Source: Mesorhizobium australicum WSM2073 (lineage in GTDB: Bacteria; Pseudomonadota; Alphaproteobacteria; Rhizobiales; Rhizobiaceae). Taken from it: a DNA stretch of 64,000 nucleotides. The position numbers were made by a program, and so were the translations under genes. Positions 54,811-62,834 of this stretch are shown piece by piece. The notes beneath the pieces are model-generated. The model worked only from the letters and a program-made list of their open reading frames with translations, had not been told where the DNA came from and searched no databases. The stretch covers positions 3,362,001 to 3,426,000 of the forward strand of contig NC_019973.1 of the NCBI RefSeq assembly GCF_000230995.2, in the 5' to 3' direction. How positions within the stretch are numbered: the first letter of the stretch is position 1; every line of letters begins with the position of its first letter.

Positions 54811-54996
54811 CTTCGTCATCCACGGGCGGAGCGGAAGCGAAGCGGACACGCAGACCCGAGGATCCATGCCGTTACCTTGACAGTATAGTGCAGCCGAGCA
54901 GAATTCTGGACCGTAGCGGCGCTCATGTGTCGCGGCATGGATTCTAGGGTCTGCGCCGCGTCGCTTCGCTCCTTGCTTCGCCCTAGAATGACGAAG
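54811..54996. repeat. palindromic intergenic repeat (CGTCATyCTAGGGCGAAG type), copy 1
   Basis: The ends cttcgtcat (54811-54819) and atgacgaag (54988-54996) begin roughly 60-bp imperfect inverted repeats that meet around ggatccatgccg and cggcatggattc. The same unit recurs at 62545-62764. Together with 54787-55036 it fills the gap between the XRE gene and rutR. No coding frame of interest lies in it. Confidence 0.8.
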
Positions 54997-55036
54997 CCAA
55001 TGTGCGCTTCGGCCAATCTAGACATGATTTCGCCTG

Positions 55037-55705
55037 TTACCCTTTCGGCCTCAGCCCATCGAGGAACAATTGCTCGAGGAAGCGGGCAGCGTCCTCGAAG
55101 CGGCCGTCGCCGCCACGGTTCGGCCCCAGCACGGCGCGGACCTGGACATCGAAATCGGCGTAATGCTGCGTCGTCGCCCAGATCGAGAAGATCAGGTGCC
55201 AGGGATCGGTCCGGGCGATCTTGCCGGCGCGCATCCAGCCCTTGATGACGGCGGCTTTTTCGTCGACCAGCGTCTTCAACTCGCCCGCCAGCAGCGGCAT
55301 GATGCGCGGCGCGCCTTGCAGGATTTCGTTGGCGAACAGCCGGCTCTCGCGCGGAAAGTCGCGCGCCATTTCCAGCTTGCGCCTGATGTAGCTCCTGAGT
55401 TCGGTCATCGGATCGCCGATGTCGTCAAGTTCCCGCAGTGGCGCCAGCCAGGTTTCGAGCAGCCGTTCCATCAATGTCTCGTGGATGTCTTCCTTGCGGC
55501 GGAAATAGTAGAGCAGGTTCGGCTTCGACATGCCGGCGGCTTCGGCGATCTGGTCGATGGTCGAACCGCGGAAGCCGTTGGTGGAGAACACTTCGAGCGC
55601 GGCCTCCAGGATCAGTTCGCGCTTTTCCTGCTGGATGCGGGTGCGGCGAGGGGCTTGCGTGCTCGTGGTCACCGTTGCGGACCTTCCTATTGCCATATCT
55701 CGCAT
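55037..55705 (-). CDS. rutR: TetR-family regulator RutR
   Basis: A 222-residue regulator. The TetR helix-turn-helix lies at about residues 26-72 (LEVFSTNGFRGSTIDQIAEAAGMSKPNLLYYF). The effector domain has HLIFSIWATTQHYADFD, a RutR-typical segment that includes the residues around its uracil/thymine pocket. RutR represses pyrimidine-catabolic genes until uracil or thymine binds. It is divergent from the aminotransferase gene, with a RutR-like box between them. An internal Met at residue 4 is an alternative start. Confidence 0.85.
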   Translation of the reverse strand: MRDMAIGRSATVTTSTQAPRRTRIQQEKRELILEAALEVFSTNGFRGSTIDQIAEAAGMSKPNLLYYFRRKEDIHETLMERLLETWLAPLRELDDIGDPMTELRSYIRRKLEMARDFPRESRLFANEILQGAPRIMPLLAGELKTLVDEKAAVIKGWMRAGKIARTDPWHLIFSIWATTQHYADFDVQVRAVLGPNRGGDGRFEDAARFLEQLFLDGLRPKG

Positions 55706-55821
55706 TCAAGGTCATCTGGACCAATTCTCTGGACCAGTTTTTCCCCAGGCTGTGGAACGCACTTCAGGAGCCGCATTTCCGCTAGTAATCCATTGACCGC
55801 CGACATGGCGGTGCTAAACGT

Positions 55822-55837
55822 TTGTCCAATCGGTCAA
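55822..55837 (+). promoter_or_regulatory. RutR-like box between rutR and the aminotransferase gene
   Basis: ttgtccaatcggtcaa matches the RutR consensus TTGACCANNTGGTCAA at 12 of its 14 fixed positions. It lies 78 bp before the aminotransferase ATG. A second candidate nearby is a pair of direct repeats tctggacca at 55715 and 55728, closer to rutR, which may serve autoregulation. Confidence 0.65.
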
Positions 55838-55914
55838 AATTTGCGTAGCATGAAAGCGCGGCAAAGACCAAGCGTTGGACGCAGCGAAACAGGTTACAAG
55901 GGGAAGTCTTGGTC

Positions 55915-57243
55915 ATGTCCAACCGGCTGAAAGTCACGCCGAACGATCTCAGCGCATTCTGGATGCCGTTCACGGCAAACCGGCAGTTCAAGCAGGCGCC
56001 GCGCATGTTCGTGTCCGCCAAGGACATGCATTACACAACCAGCGATGGCCGCAAGGTATTGGACGGCACCGCTGGCCTGTGGTGCGTCAACGCCGGCCAT
56101 TGCCGCCCCAAGATCACCGAGGCGATCCAGCACCAGGCCGCCGAACTCGACTATGCACCCGCCTTCCAGATGGGCCATCCGATCGTGTTCGAACTGGCGA
56201 ACCGCTTGGTCGACCTCGCGCCCAAGGGCATGGACCATGTCTTCTTCACCAATTCCGGTTCGGAATCTGTCGAAACGGCGCTGAAGATGGCGATCGCCTA
56301 TCACCGCGTGAAGGGCGAAGGGTCGCGCACCCGGCTCATCGGCCGCGAGCGCGGTTATCACGGCGTCAATTTCGGCGGCATCTCGGTCGGCGGCATCGTC
56401 ACCAACCGCAAGATGTTCGGCACGTTGCTGGGCGGCGTCGACCACATGCCGCACACGCATCTGCCGGAGAAGAACGCCTTCTCCAAAGGCGTGCCGGAGT
56501 ATGGCGCGGAGCTCGCCAACGAGCTTGAGCGTATCGTCGCCCTGCATGACGCCTCGACCATCGCCGCCGTCATCGTCGAGCCGGTCGCGGGTTCCACGGG
56601 CGTCATCCTGCCGCCGAAGGGCTATCTCGAGAAGCTGCGCGAAATCTGCACCAAGCACGGCATCCTGTTGATCTTCGACGAGGTCATCACCGGCTTCGGC
56701 CGTCTCGGCGCGCCGTTCGCGGCCGACTATTTCGGCGTCACGCCCGACATCATGACCACCGCCAAGGGCGTCTCCAACGGCGTCATCCCGATGGGCGCGG
56801 TGTTCGTGAAGAAGGAAATCCACGACGCCTTCATGACCGGCCCCGAGCACATGATCGAGTTCTTCCACGGCTACACCTATTCGGGCAACCCGATCGCCTG
56901 TGCGGCCGCACTCGGCACGCTCGACACCTACAAGGAAGAGGGCCTGCTGACGCGCGGCGACGAACTGGCGCCTTACTGGGAAGATGCACTGCATTCGCTG
57001 AAGGGCGAACCGCATGTCATCGACATCAGGAACATCGGCCTGATCGGTGCGATCGAACTGGCGCCGATCGCCGGCAGTCCGACAAAGCGGGCCTTCTCGG
57101 CGTTCGTCAAGGCGTTCGAGCGCGGCGCGCTGATCCGCACCACCGGCGACATCATCGCACTGTCGCCGCCGCTGATCATCACCAAGGGCCAGATCAACGA
57201 ACTGATCGACCATGTGCGTGAAGTGCTTAGGATGATCGATTGA
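55915..57243 (+). CDS. omega-amino acid--pyruvate aminotransferase (class III), beta-alanine-type
   Basis: A 442-residue PLP enzyme from ATG 55915 (a TTG two codons upstream is less likely). FTNSGSESVETALKMA near 117-132, FDEVITGFGRLG near 258 and the PLP Lys in TTAKGVSNG near 284 are class III landmarks. DLSAFWMPFTANRQFKQAPRMF matches beta-alanine/omega-amino acid:pyruvate aminotransferases. In this cluster it would convert beta-alanine (from uracil) or beta-aminoisobutyrate (from thymine) to the semialdehyde. A RutR-like box lies upstream. Confidence 0.9.
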   Translation: MSNRLKVTPNDLSAFWMPFTANRQFKQAPRMFVSAKDMHYTTSDGRKVLDGTAGLWCVNAGHCRPKITEAIQHQAAELDYAPAFQMGHPIVFELANRLVDLAPKGMDHVFFTNSGSESVETALKMAIAYHRVKGEGSRTRLIGRERGYHGVNFGGISVGGIVTNRKMFGTLLGGVDHMPHTHLPEKNAFSKGVPEYGAELANELERIVALHDASTIAAVIVEPVAGSTGVILPPKGYLEKLREICTKHGILLIFDEVITGFGRLGAPFAADYFGVTPDIMTTAKGVSNGVIPMGAVFVKKEIHDAFMTGPEHMIEFFHGYTYSGNPIACAAALGTLDTYKEEGLLTRGDELAPYWEDALHSLKGEPHVIDIRNIGLIGAIELAPIAGSPTKRAFSAFVKAFERGALIRTTGDIIALSPPLIITKGQINELIDHVREVLRMID

Positions 57244-57261
57244 AGAACTGGGCGCCGATAT

Positions 57262-57310
57262 CCCTCCCCCTCGAGGGGAGGGTGGCCGCGAAGCGGTCGG
57301 GTGGGGTCGG
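57262..57310 (+). repeat. left 49-bp terminal inverted repeat of the DUF559 element
   Basis: These 49 bases are the exact reverse complement of 57720-57768. The repeat itself contains a nested near-palindrome centred on ctcgag. It begins 18 bp after the aminotransferase stop. Confidence 0.9.
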
Positions 57311-57355
57311 TTCGACCGGGTGCCGACGTGATCCTTTGCCGCGAGGTCGCTTCTG

Positions 57356-57796
57356 ATGCCCCGTACCCGCGTGAGCTTCGAAATGCGCCAAAAGGCGCGC
57401 GCGCTTCGAGTTCACGCGACCAAAGGCGAATCCCTTCTTTGGTATGAATTGCGTGAGTTGAAAACAAACGGAATCAAGTTTCGCCGACAATGTCCGATTG
57501 GGCCCTATATCGTTGACTTTGCCTGCTTTTCTACAAAGCTGATTGTTGAAGTCGACGGCGATTTGCATGAGCACGAAAAGGGCAAGCAGCACGATGCCGT
57601 TCGTGACGCGTATCTACGATCGCTTGGGTTCGAGGTCTTCCGTGTCGACGAACCCGATGTCATAAACAGCGCTTGGCATGTCGCGCAGGTGGTCAAGGAA
57701 AAAGTCGAGCGTATGTCAGCCGACCCCACCCGACCGCTTCGCGGCCACCCTCCCCTCGAGGGGGAGGGGGACGCCCCGCAATTGATGAGGTTTTGA
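57356..57796 (+). CDS. DUF559 (Vsr-like endonuclease-fold) protein inside an inverted-repeat element
   Basis: A 146-residue protein. ATKGESLLWYELR near 21-33, FRRQCPIGPYIVDFAC near 43-58 and LIVEVDGDLH near 62-71 are the DUF559 signature; D in IVDF and ExD in VEVDG fit a PD-(D/E)xK nuclease core related to Vsr. Residues from about 122 (ADPTRPLRGHPPLEGEG) are encoded by the right terminal inverted repeat. The interior (57400-57560) is visibly richer in A/T than flanking genes. The stop touches the next ATG (TGAATG). Cleavage activity is inferred from fold only. Confidence 0.85.
   Translation: MPRTRVSFEMRQKARALRVHATKGESLLWYELRELKTNGIKFRRQCPIGPYIVDFACFSTKLIVEVDGDLHEHEKGKQHDAVRDAYLRSLGFEVFRVDEPDVINSAWHVAQVVKEKVERMSADPTRPLRGHPPLEGEGDAPQLMRF
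57720..57768 (+). repeat. right 49-bp terminal inverted repeat of the DUF559 element
   Basis: This is the exact reverse complement of 57262-57310. It lies inside the DUF559 frame, encoding residues from about 122 to 138, and ends 28 bp before the amidohydrolase ATG. Confidence 0.9.
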
Positions 57797-59047
57797 ATGG
57801 CCGCACCCGGCGAGAATCTGCGAATCAATTCAGACCGTTTGTGGGATTCGCTGATGGAGATGGCGAAGATCGGCCCCGGCATTGCCGGCGGCAACAATCG
57901 CCAGACCGTGACCGACGAGGATGGCGAGGGCCGGCATCTGTTCAAGCGCTGGTGCGATGCCGCGGGGCTCGAAATGGGCGTCGACGAGATGGGCACCATG
58001 TTTGCCCGCCGCGAAGGCACCGACCCCAGCCTGCCTCCGGTCTATGTCGGCAGCCATCTCGATACGCAACCGACCGGCGGCAAATATGATGGCGTTCTCG
58101 GCGTTCTGGGCGGCCTGGAGATCGTGCGCTCGCTCAATGATCTCGACATCAAGACCAAACATCCGATCGTCGTCACCAACTGGACCAACGAGGAGGGCGC
58201 GCGCTTCGCGCCGGCCATGATGGCGTCCGGTGTGTTCGCTGGCGTGCTCGACCAGGCCGATGTCTACGAGCACACGGACAAGAACGGCAAGAAATTCGGC
58301 GAGGAACTGGAGCGCATCGGCTGGAAGGGCACCGAGAAGGTTGGTGATCGCAAGATCCACGCCTTCTTCGAACTGCATATCGAACAGGGCCCGATCCTCG
58401 AGGACGAGGACATCGACATCGGTGTCGTCACCCATGGCCAGGGCCTGAAATGGCTGCAGGTGACGCTGGCCGGCAAGGAGGCGCATACCGGCTCGACGCC
58501 GATGCCCAAGCGCCGCAATGCCGGGCTCGGCATGGCGCGGGTGATCGAATTGGTCCACGAGATCGCCATGGACTACCAGCCCGACGCCGTCGGCGCGGTC
58601 GGCCACATGGAGGTCTATCCCAACTCGCGCAACATCATCGCCGGGCGCACCGTCTTCACCATCGACATACGCTCGCCGGAAAAGGAAGTGCTTGACGCCA
58701 TGGATGGCCGCATCCGCGAAGGCATCGACACGATCTGCGACGCGCTCGACATCCAGTACAAGATCGAGCAGGTCGGCGCTTTCGATCCGGTCACTTTCGA
58801 CAAGGGCTGCGTCAAGGCGATCCGCGATGCGGCCGAGCGGCTTGGCTACACGCACCGCAACATCGTCTCGGGTGCCGGCCACGACGCCTGCTGGATCAAC
58901 CGCGTCGCGCCGACCGCCATGGTGATGTGCCCTTGCGTGGATGGGTTAAGCCACAATGAGGCGGAAGAGATCACCAAGGAATGGGCAGCGGCCGGCGCCG
59001 ACGTTCTGTTCCATGCCGTGGTGGAGACGGCCGTTATCGTTGAGTGA
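57797..59047 (+). CDS. Zn-dependent N-carbamoyl-beta-alanine amidohydrolase (M20/HyuC type)
   Basis: A 416-residue enzyme of the allantoate/N-carbamoyl amino acid amidohydrolase group. Metal ligands are visible: H87 in GSHLDTQ, D98 in GGKYDGVLG, E132-E133 in NEEGARF, His in FELHIEQGP and His in GLSHNEAEE. In the pyrimidine route it hydrolyses N-carbamoyl-beta-alanine to beta-alanine, CO2 and ammonia; allantoate or other ureido substrates remain possible. Its ATG touches the DUF559 stop. Dihydropyrimidinase follows 67 bp downstream. Confidence 0.9.
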   Translation: MAAPGENLRINSDRLWDSLMEMAKIGPGIAGGNNRQTVTDEDGEGRHLFKRWCDAAGLEMGVDEMGTMFARREGTDPSLPPVYVGSHLDTQPTGGKYDGVLGVLGGLEIVRSLNDLDIKTKHPIVVTNWTNEEGARFAPAMMASGVFAGVLDQADVYEHTDKNGKKFGEELERIGWKGTEKVGDRKIHAFFELHIEQGPILEDEDIDIGVVTHGQGLKWLQVTLAGKEAHTGSTPMPKRRNAGLGMARVIELVHEIAMDYQPDAVGAVGHMEVYPNSRNIIAGRTVFTIDIRSPEKEVLDAMDGRIREGIDTICDALDIQYKIEQVGAFDPVTFDKGCVKAIRDAAERLGYTHRNIVSGAGHDACWINRVAPTAMVMCPCVDGLSHNEAEEITKEWAAAGADVLFHAVVETAVIVE

Positions 59048-59114
59048 ACTTAGAGATTTACCTTCAAACGCCGCTCACCAAGAAGCGGGAAGAGAAGAAC
59101 AAGGGAACAGCAAA

Positions 59115-60566
59115 ATGACCAAAGTCATCAAGAACGGCACCGTCGTAACCGCCGACCGAACCTGGAAGGCCGACGTGCTGATGCAGCACGGCAGGATCGT
59201 CGCCATCGGCTCGGACCTGCATGGCGACCATGAGTACGACGCCACCGGCTGCTATGTGATGCCGGGCGGCATCGACCCGCACACCCATCTCGAAATGCCG
59301 TTCATGGGCACCTATTCGGCCGATGATTTCGAATCCGGCACGCGGGCAGCCTTGGCCGGCGGCACCACCATGGTGGTCGATTTCTGTCTGCCGGCGCCGC
59401 AGCAATCGCTGCTCGAAGCCCTGCAGATGTGGGACAACAAGACCTCGAGGGCGTCCTGCGATTATTCGTTCCACATGGCGATCACCTGGTGGGGCAAGCA
59501 GGTGTTCGACGAGATGGCCACCGTGGTCGACAAGGGCATCACCTCGTTCAAGCACTTCATGGCGTACAAGGGCGCGCTGATGGTCGACGACGACGAGATG
59601 TACGCGTCGTTCCAGCGCTGTGCCGACCTCGGCGCGCTGCCGCTGGTGCATGCCGAGAATGGCGACGTGGTCGCGGCCCTGTCGCAGAAGCTGCTTGCCG
59701 CCGGCAATAATGGCCCCGAGGGACATGCCTATTCGCGCCCGCCGGAAGTGGAGGGTGAGGCGACCAACCGCGCCATCATGATCGCCGACATGGCGGGCGT
59801 GCCGCTCTATGTAGTGCATGTCTCGTGCGAACAGAGCCACGAGGCGATCCGCCGGGCACGCCAGAAAGGCATGCGGGTGTTCGGCGAGCCGCTGATCCAG
59901 CACCTGACGCTGGACGAGAGCGAGTATTTCGACAAGGACTGGGACCATGCGGCGCGCCGCGTGATGAGCCCACCCTTCCGCAACAAACTGCACCAGGATT
60001 CGCTATGGGCCGGCCTGCAGGCCGGTTCGCTGCAGGTGGTGGCGACCGACCATTGCGCCTTCACCACCGACCAGAAGCGCTTCGGCGTCGGCAATTTCAC
60101 CAAGATCCCCAACGGCACGGGTGGCCTCGAGGACCGGTTGCCGGTGCTGTGGACCAAAGGCGTCAATACCGGCCGACTGACGATGAACGAGTTTGTCGCC
60201 GTGACCTCGACCAACATCGCCAAGATCCTCAACATGTATCCGAAGAAGGGCGCGATCGTCGAAGGCGCGGATGCCGACATCATCGTCTGGGACCCCCAGC
60301 GCAAGAAGAAGATTTCCGCTGAGAAGCAGCAGTCCGTCATCGACTACAACGTCTTCGAAGGCGTCGAGGTGACTGGACTGCCGCGCTTCGTGTTCTCGCG
60401 CGGCGAGCTGTCGGTCGAGGAGGGCGAGGTCAAGGCCAAGCCTGGCCATGGTGAGTTCGTCGGCCGCGAACCGAACGCGGCCGTCAACCGGGCGCTGTCG
60501 ACCTGGAAGGAGATCACCGCGCCGCGCAAGGTCGAGCGGACAGGCATTCCGGCGACGGGTGTTTGA
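59115..60566 (+). CDS. hydA: dihydropyrimidinase (D-hydantoinase)
   Basis: A 483-residue cyclic amidohydrolase started at ATG 59115; the open frame upstream belongs to the previous gene. DPHTHLE (H56, H58) binds the metal, the carboxylated Lys is K152 in FMAYKG, and later ligands lie in LVHAENG, VVHVSCEQS and VATDHCAF. It opens dihydrouracil/dihydrothymine to N-carbamoyl-beta-amino acids, the step between PreTA and the amidohydrolase. NVFEGVEVTGLPRFVFSRGE near the C-terminus is family-typical. Confidence 0.93.
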   Translation: MTKVIKNGTVVTADRTWKADVLMQHGRIVAIGSDLHGDHEYDATGCYVMPGGIDPHTHLEMPFMGTYSADDFESGTRAALAGGTTMVVDFCLPAPQQSLLEALQMWDNKTSRASCDYSFHMAITWWGKQVFDEMATVVDKGITSFKHFMAYKGALMVDDDEMYASFQRCADLGALPLVHAENGDVVAALSQKLLAAGNNGPEGHAYSRPPEVEGEATNRAIMIADMAGVPLYVVHVSCEQSHEAIRRARQKGMRVFGEPLIQHLTLDESEYFDKDWDHAARRVMSPPFRNKLHQDSLWAGLQAGSLQVVATDHCAFTTDQKRFGVGNFTKIPNGTGGLEDRLPVLWTKGVNTGRLTMNEFVAVTSTNIAKILNMYPKKGAIVEGADADIIVWDPQRKKKISAEKQQSVIDYNVFEGVEVTGLPRFVFSRGELSVEEGEVKAKPGHGEFVGREPNAAVNRALSTWKEITAPRKVERTGIPATGV

Positions 60567-60567
60567 G

Positions 60568-60945
60568 GTGAGGTGCGCGGGGCTCTATCTCACCGCCGTT
60601 GTTGTTCTGGCAGCCGGCTCCGCCTCTGCGGCCGGCATCGACCTGTCCAAGCCCTATGGCAATAAGTCCGGCTGCATCAACAAGAACGGCCAGAAGGTCT
60701 ATGCCGAAGACATGCTGCTGCTGACCGACACCGATTTTATCACCGCGACCAGTGCCTGCGCCTTCACCGGCAAACACGGTGAGGCCGATGGTTCGCTGAC
60801 GGTCAAGGCAGAGTGCGAAGCCGAAGGCGAGGAGGGAAAGTCGCCCGCCACCTTCACGATCAAGCACAGCGCCAAGAATGCCAAGAAGTTGGTGATCGCC
60901 GACGAGGACGGCAGCGTATACGGGGAAGTGTCTCGGTGCAGATGA
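60568..60945 (+). CDS. small exported protein of unknown function
   Basis: A 125-residue protein with a signal peptide (LYLTAVVVLAAGSASA, then AGIDLSKPYG). GTG 60568 lies 2 nt after the hydA stop; a GTG three codons upstream is an alternative start. Cysteines in SGCINKNG, SACAFTG, AECEAEG and near the C-terminus (SRCR) may form two disulfides. I do not recognise the family. Close spacing suggests co-transcription with hydA, but a link to pyrimidines is not shown. Confidence 0.65.
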   Translation: MRCAGLYLTAVVVLAAGSASAAGIDLSKPYGNKSGCINKNGQKVYAEDMLLLTDTDFITATSACAFTGKHGEADGSLTVKAECEAEGEEGKSPATFTIKHSAKNAKKLVIADEDGSVYGEVSRCR

Positions 60946-60957
60946 TTGCCGAGGTCG

Positions 60958-61139
60958 GCGCCGCCCCTCATCTGCCTGCCGGCATCTTCTCCCCGTATAG
61001 TGACGGGGAGAAGGGGGCCGAGTGCGATCTCGGTGCCCTTTCTGCCAACGCAGGCGATTGGCGGAATCCTTCGCGACGGCGTCCTTCTCCCCGTCTCTCT
61101 ACGGGGAGAAGATGCCGGCAGGCAGATGAGGGGCAGCGC
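60958..61139. repeat. 182-bp palindromic intergenic repeat, copy 2
   Basis: The ends gcgccgcccctcat and atgaggggcagcgc are inverted repeats with one mismatch. Two internal hairpins (cttctccccgt/acggggagaag type) match those of the copy at 18715-18895; outer sequence and hairpins are conserved while the centre differs. It sits between the small exported protein gene and the cupin gene. Confidence 0.85.
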
Positions 61140-61187
61140 GGACCTGGAGCTATTGAGCCTCGGCCGGCGAACCCGCCAATACCACCC

Positions 61188-61592
61188 TCAGGCGACGAGC
61201 GCGTCCAGTTCCGGCAGCAGGACGACGCTTTCCTGTTCGTTGGGATCGGTGCGGGCGATGACGGCCGAGGACGGCGCATTGCTCAGATTGGCCGGCAAAT
61301 GCGGCACGCCTGCGGGAATGTAGAAGAGGTCGCCGGCCTTGACGACGATGTGATGCTCCAGCCGGTCGCCATACCAGGTATGGACCTCGCCGGAGAGCAC
61401 GTAGATCGCCGTTTCATGGTTCTCGTGCAGATGCGCCTTGGCGCGGGCACCGGGCGGCATGGTGAGCACGTGCATGCAGATGCCGGAGGAGCCGACCGAC
61501 TCGGTGGCAATGCCGGCGAAGTAGGTCAGGCCCTGCTTGCCTTCATAAGTGCTTTCAGGGCGGATAAGATGACAAGTCGGTTTAGGCGACAT
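61188..61592 (-). CDS. cupin-domain protein
   Basis: A 134-residue single-domain cupin. HLHENHETAIYVLSGEVHTWYG near residues 54-75 is cupin motif 1 (His, His, Glu) and GDLFYIPAGVPHLP near 87-100 is motif 2, so a metal site is likely. The substrate is unknown. It is transcribed against the pyrimidine genes and is divergent from the ABC ATPase gene, with 130 bp between. Confidence 0.85.
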   Translation of the reverse strand: MSPKPTCHLIRPESTYEGKQGLTYFAGIATESVGSSGICMHVLTMPPGARAKAHLHENHETAIYVLSGEVHTWYGDRLEHHIVVKAGDLFYIPAGVPHLPANLSNAPSSAVIARTDPNEQESVVLLPELDALVA

Positions 61593-61722
61593 CGGGGAAA
61601 CTCCGGGCGTCGGCCGAGCGGGACAAACTCAGCAGGACTGGGGCCAATGGGACGGGTCGAGTGGAAAACAACATCACGATAAAAGCAATCGGTTTCGTGC
61701 GGCGGAAGGCAGGCAGCAACCG

Positions 61723-62514
61723 ATGACGGGACCTTCGCCAGCCGTCGTTTCGGCAAGCAAACTGGGCCTCACCTTCCAGACCAATGACGGGCCGGTACAG
61801 GCGCTGTCCAATGTCGACCTGACCATCGGCAAGGGTGAGTTCGTCTCCTTCATCGGGCCTTCAGGTTGCGGCAAGACTACTTTGCTGCGCGTCATCGCCG
61901 ATCTGGAAAAGCCCACTTCGGGGACGATCTCGGTCAATGGCATGACGCCGGAACAGGCGCGCGAGAGGCGTGCCTACGGCTATGTCTTCCAGGCCGCCGC
62001 CCTGTTTCCCTGGCGCACCATCGAGCGCAATGTCGGGCTGCCGCTGGAAATCATGGGCCTGTCCAAGACCGAGCAGGCGGAGCGGATCAAGCGCACGCTC
62101 GACCTCGTCAACCTCAGTGGCTTCGAGAAGAAATACCCCTGGCAGCTTTCCGGCGGCATGCAGCAGCGCGCCTCGATCGCGCGTGCGCTGGCCTTCGATG
62201 CCGACCTGTTGCTGATGGACGAGCCGTTCGGCGCGCTGGATGAGATCGTGCGCGACCACCTCAACGAGCAATTGCTGCAACTGTGGGGACGGACGAACAA
62301 GACCATCTGCTTCGTCACCCACTCCATTCCGGAAGCCGTCTACCTGTCGACGCGCATCGTCGTTATGTCGCCGCGCCCGGGCCGGGTCAGCGACATCATC
62401 GAATCGACGCTGCCGAAAGAGCGGCCGCTCGACATCCGCGAGACGCCGGAGTTTCTGGCGATCGCCGCGCGGGTGCGCGATGGGTTGAGGGCAGGGCATA
62501 GTTATGATGATTGA
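61723..62514 (+). CDS. ABC transporter ATP-binding protein (nitrate/sulfonate/pyrimidine-type)
   Basis: A 263-residue ATPase. Walker A GPSGCGKTT lies near 46-54, FQAAALFPWRTIERNVGLPLEIMG is typical of the SsuB/TauB/ThiZ group, the signature is LSGGMQQRASIARALA and Walker B is [13 protein letters not shown]. The group imports sulfonates, nitrate, taurine or pyrimidine-like compounds. Its place after the hydantoinase genes suggests a pyrimidine or hydantoin importer, which is inference. The permease gene follows after a 320-bp gap filled by a repeat. Confidence 0.9.
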   Translation: MTGPSPAVVSASKLGLTFQTNDGPVQALSNVDLTIGKGEFVSFIGPSGCGKTTLLRVIADLEKPTSGTISVNGMTPEQARERRAYGYVFQAAALFPWRTIERNVGLPLEIMGLSKTEQAERIKRTLDLVNLSGFEKKYPWQLSGGMQQRASIARALAFDADLLLMDEPFGALDEIVRDHLNEQLLQLWGRTNKTICFVTHSIPEAVYLSTRIVVMSPRPGRVSDIIESTLPKERPLDIRETPEFLAIAARVRDGLRAGHSYDD

Positions 62515-62834
62515 GGGGAGCGACAAGCGCGCAGTCCATCGCGACTTCGTCATCCTAGGGCGAAGCAAGGAGCGAAGCGACGCGGCGCAGACCCTAGGAT
62601 CCATGCCGTTACCTCAACGTTCCGCAGCGGTGCAGACCGATGCACCTTACGCTGTGCGTTCGAAGGCGAACACTCTCGACCGCTTATACCCCCCGGCCAA
62701 CGTCACGGAATGGATCCTAGGGTCTGCGCGACGCTTCGCGTTGCTCCGCCCTAGGATGACGAAGGCGAAGGTGGTCGGCCTTCGCTTCGCTCCGGCCATC
62801 CTCTCCCCGTGGGGGAGAGGAGGAGGCCCCGCCC
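62515..62834. other. 320-bp gap inside the ABC transporter operon
   Basis: The gap contains a palindromic repeat (62545-62764) and a further hairpin cctctcccc-gtg-ggggagagg at 62800-62820, just before the permease ATG. No gene is visible. The insertion separates the ATPase gene from its permease genes. Confidence 0.7.
62545..62764. repeat. palindromic intergenic repeat (CGTCATyCTAGGGCGAAG type), copy 2
   Basis: The ends cttcgtcat and atgacgaag and the inner segments match the copy at 54811-54996. The central loop is longer here (about 220 bp in all) and different, while the inverted arms are conserved. Confidence 0.8.

Larger units (their letters stand above)
57262..57768. mobile_element. 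507-bp inverted-repeat element carrying a DUF559 gene
   Basis: The perfect 49-bp terminal inverted repeats enclose a single gene. The element separates the aminotransferase and amidohydrolase genes of one pathway. No target-site duplication is obvious beyond the repeats. The arrangement recalls REP elements with RAYT transposases, but with a nuclease-fold gene instead. Mobility is inference. Confidence 0.6.

Noticed and set aside
54787..55036. Possible small gene in the gap before rutR
   Set aside because: The open frames lie inside the palindromic repeat and read equally well in several frames.
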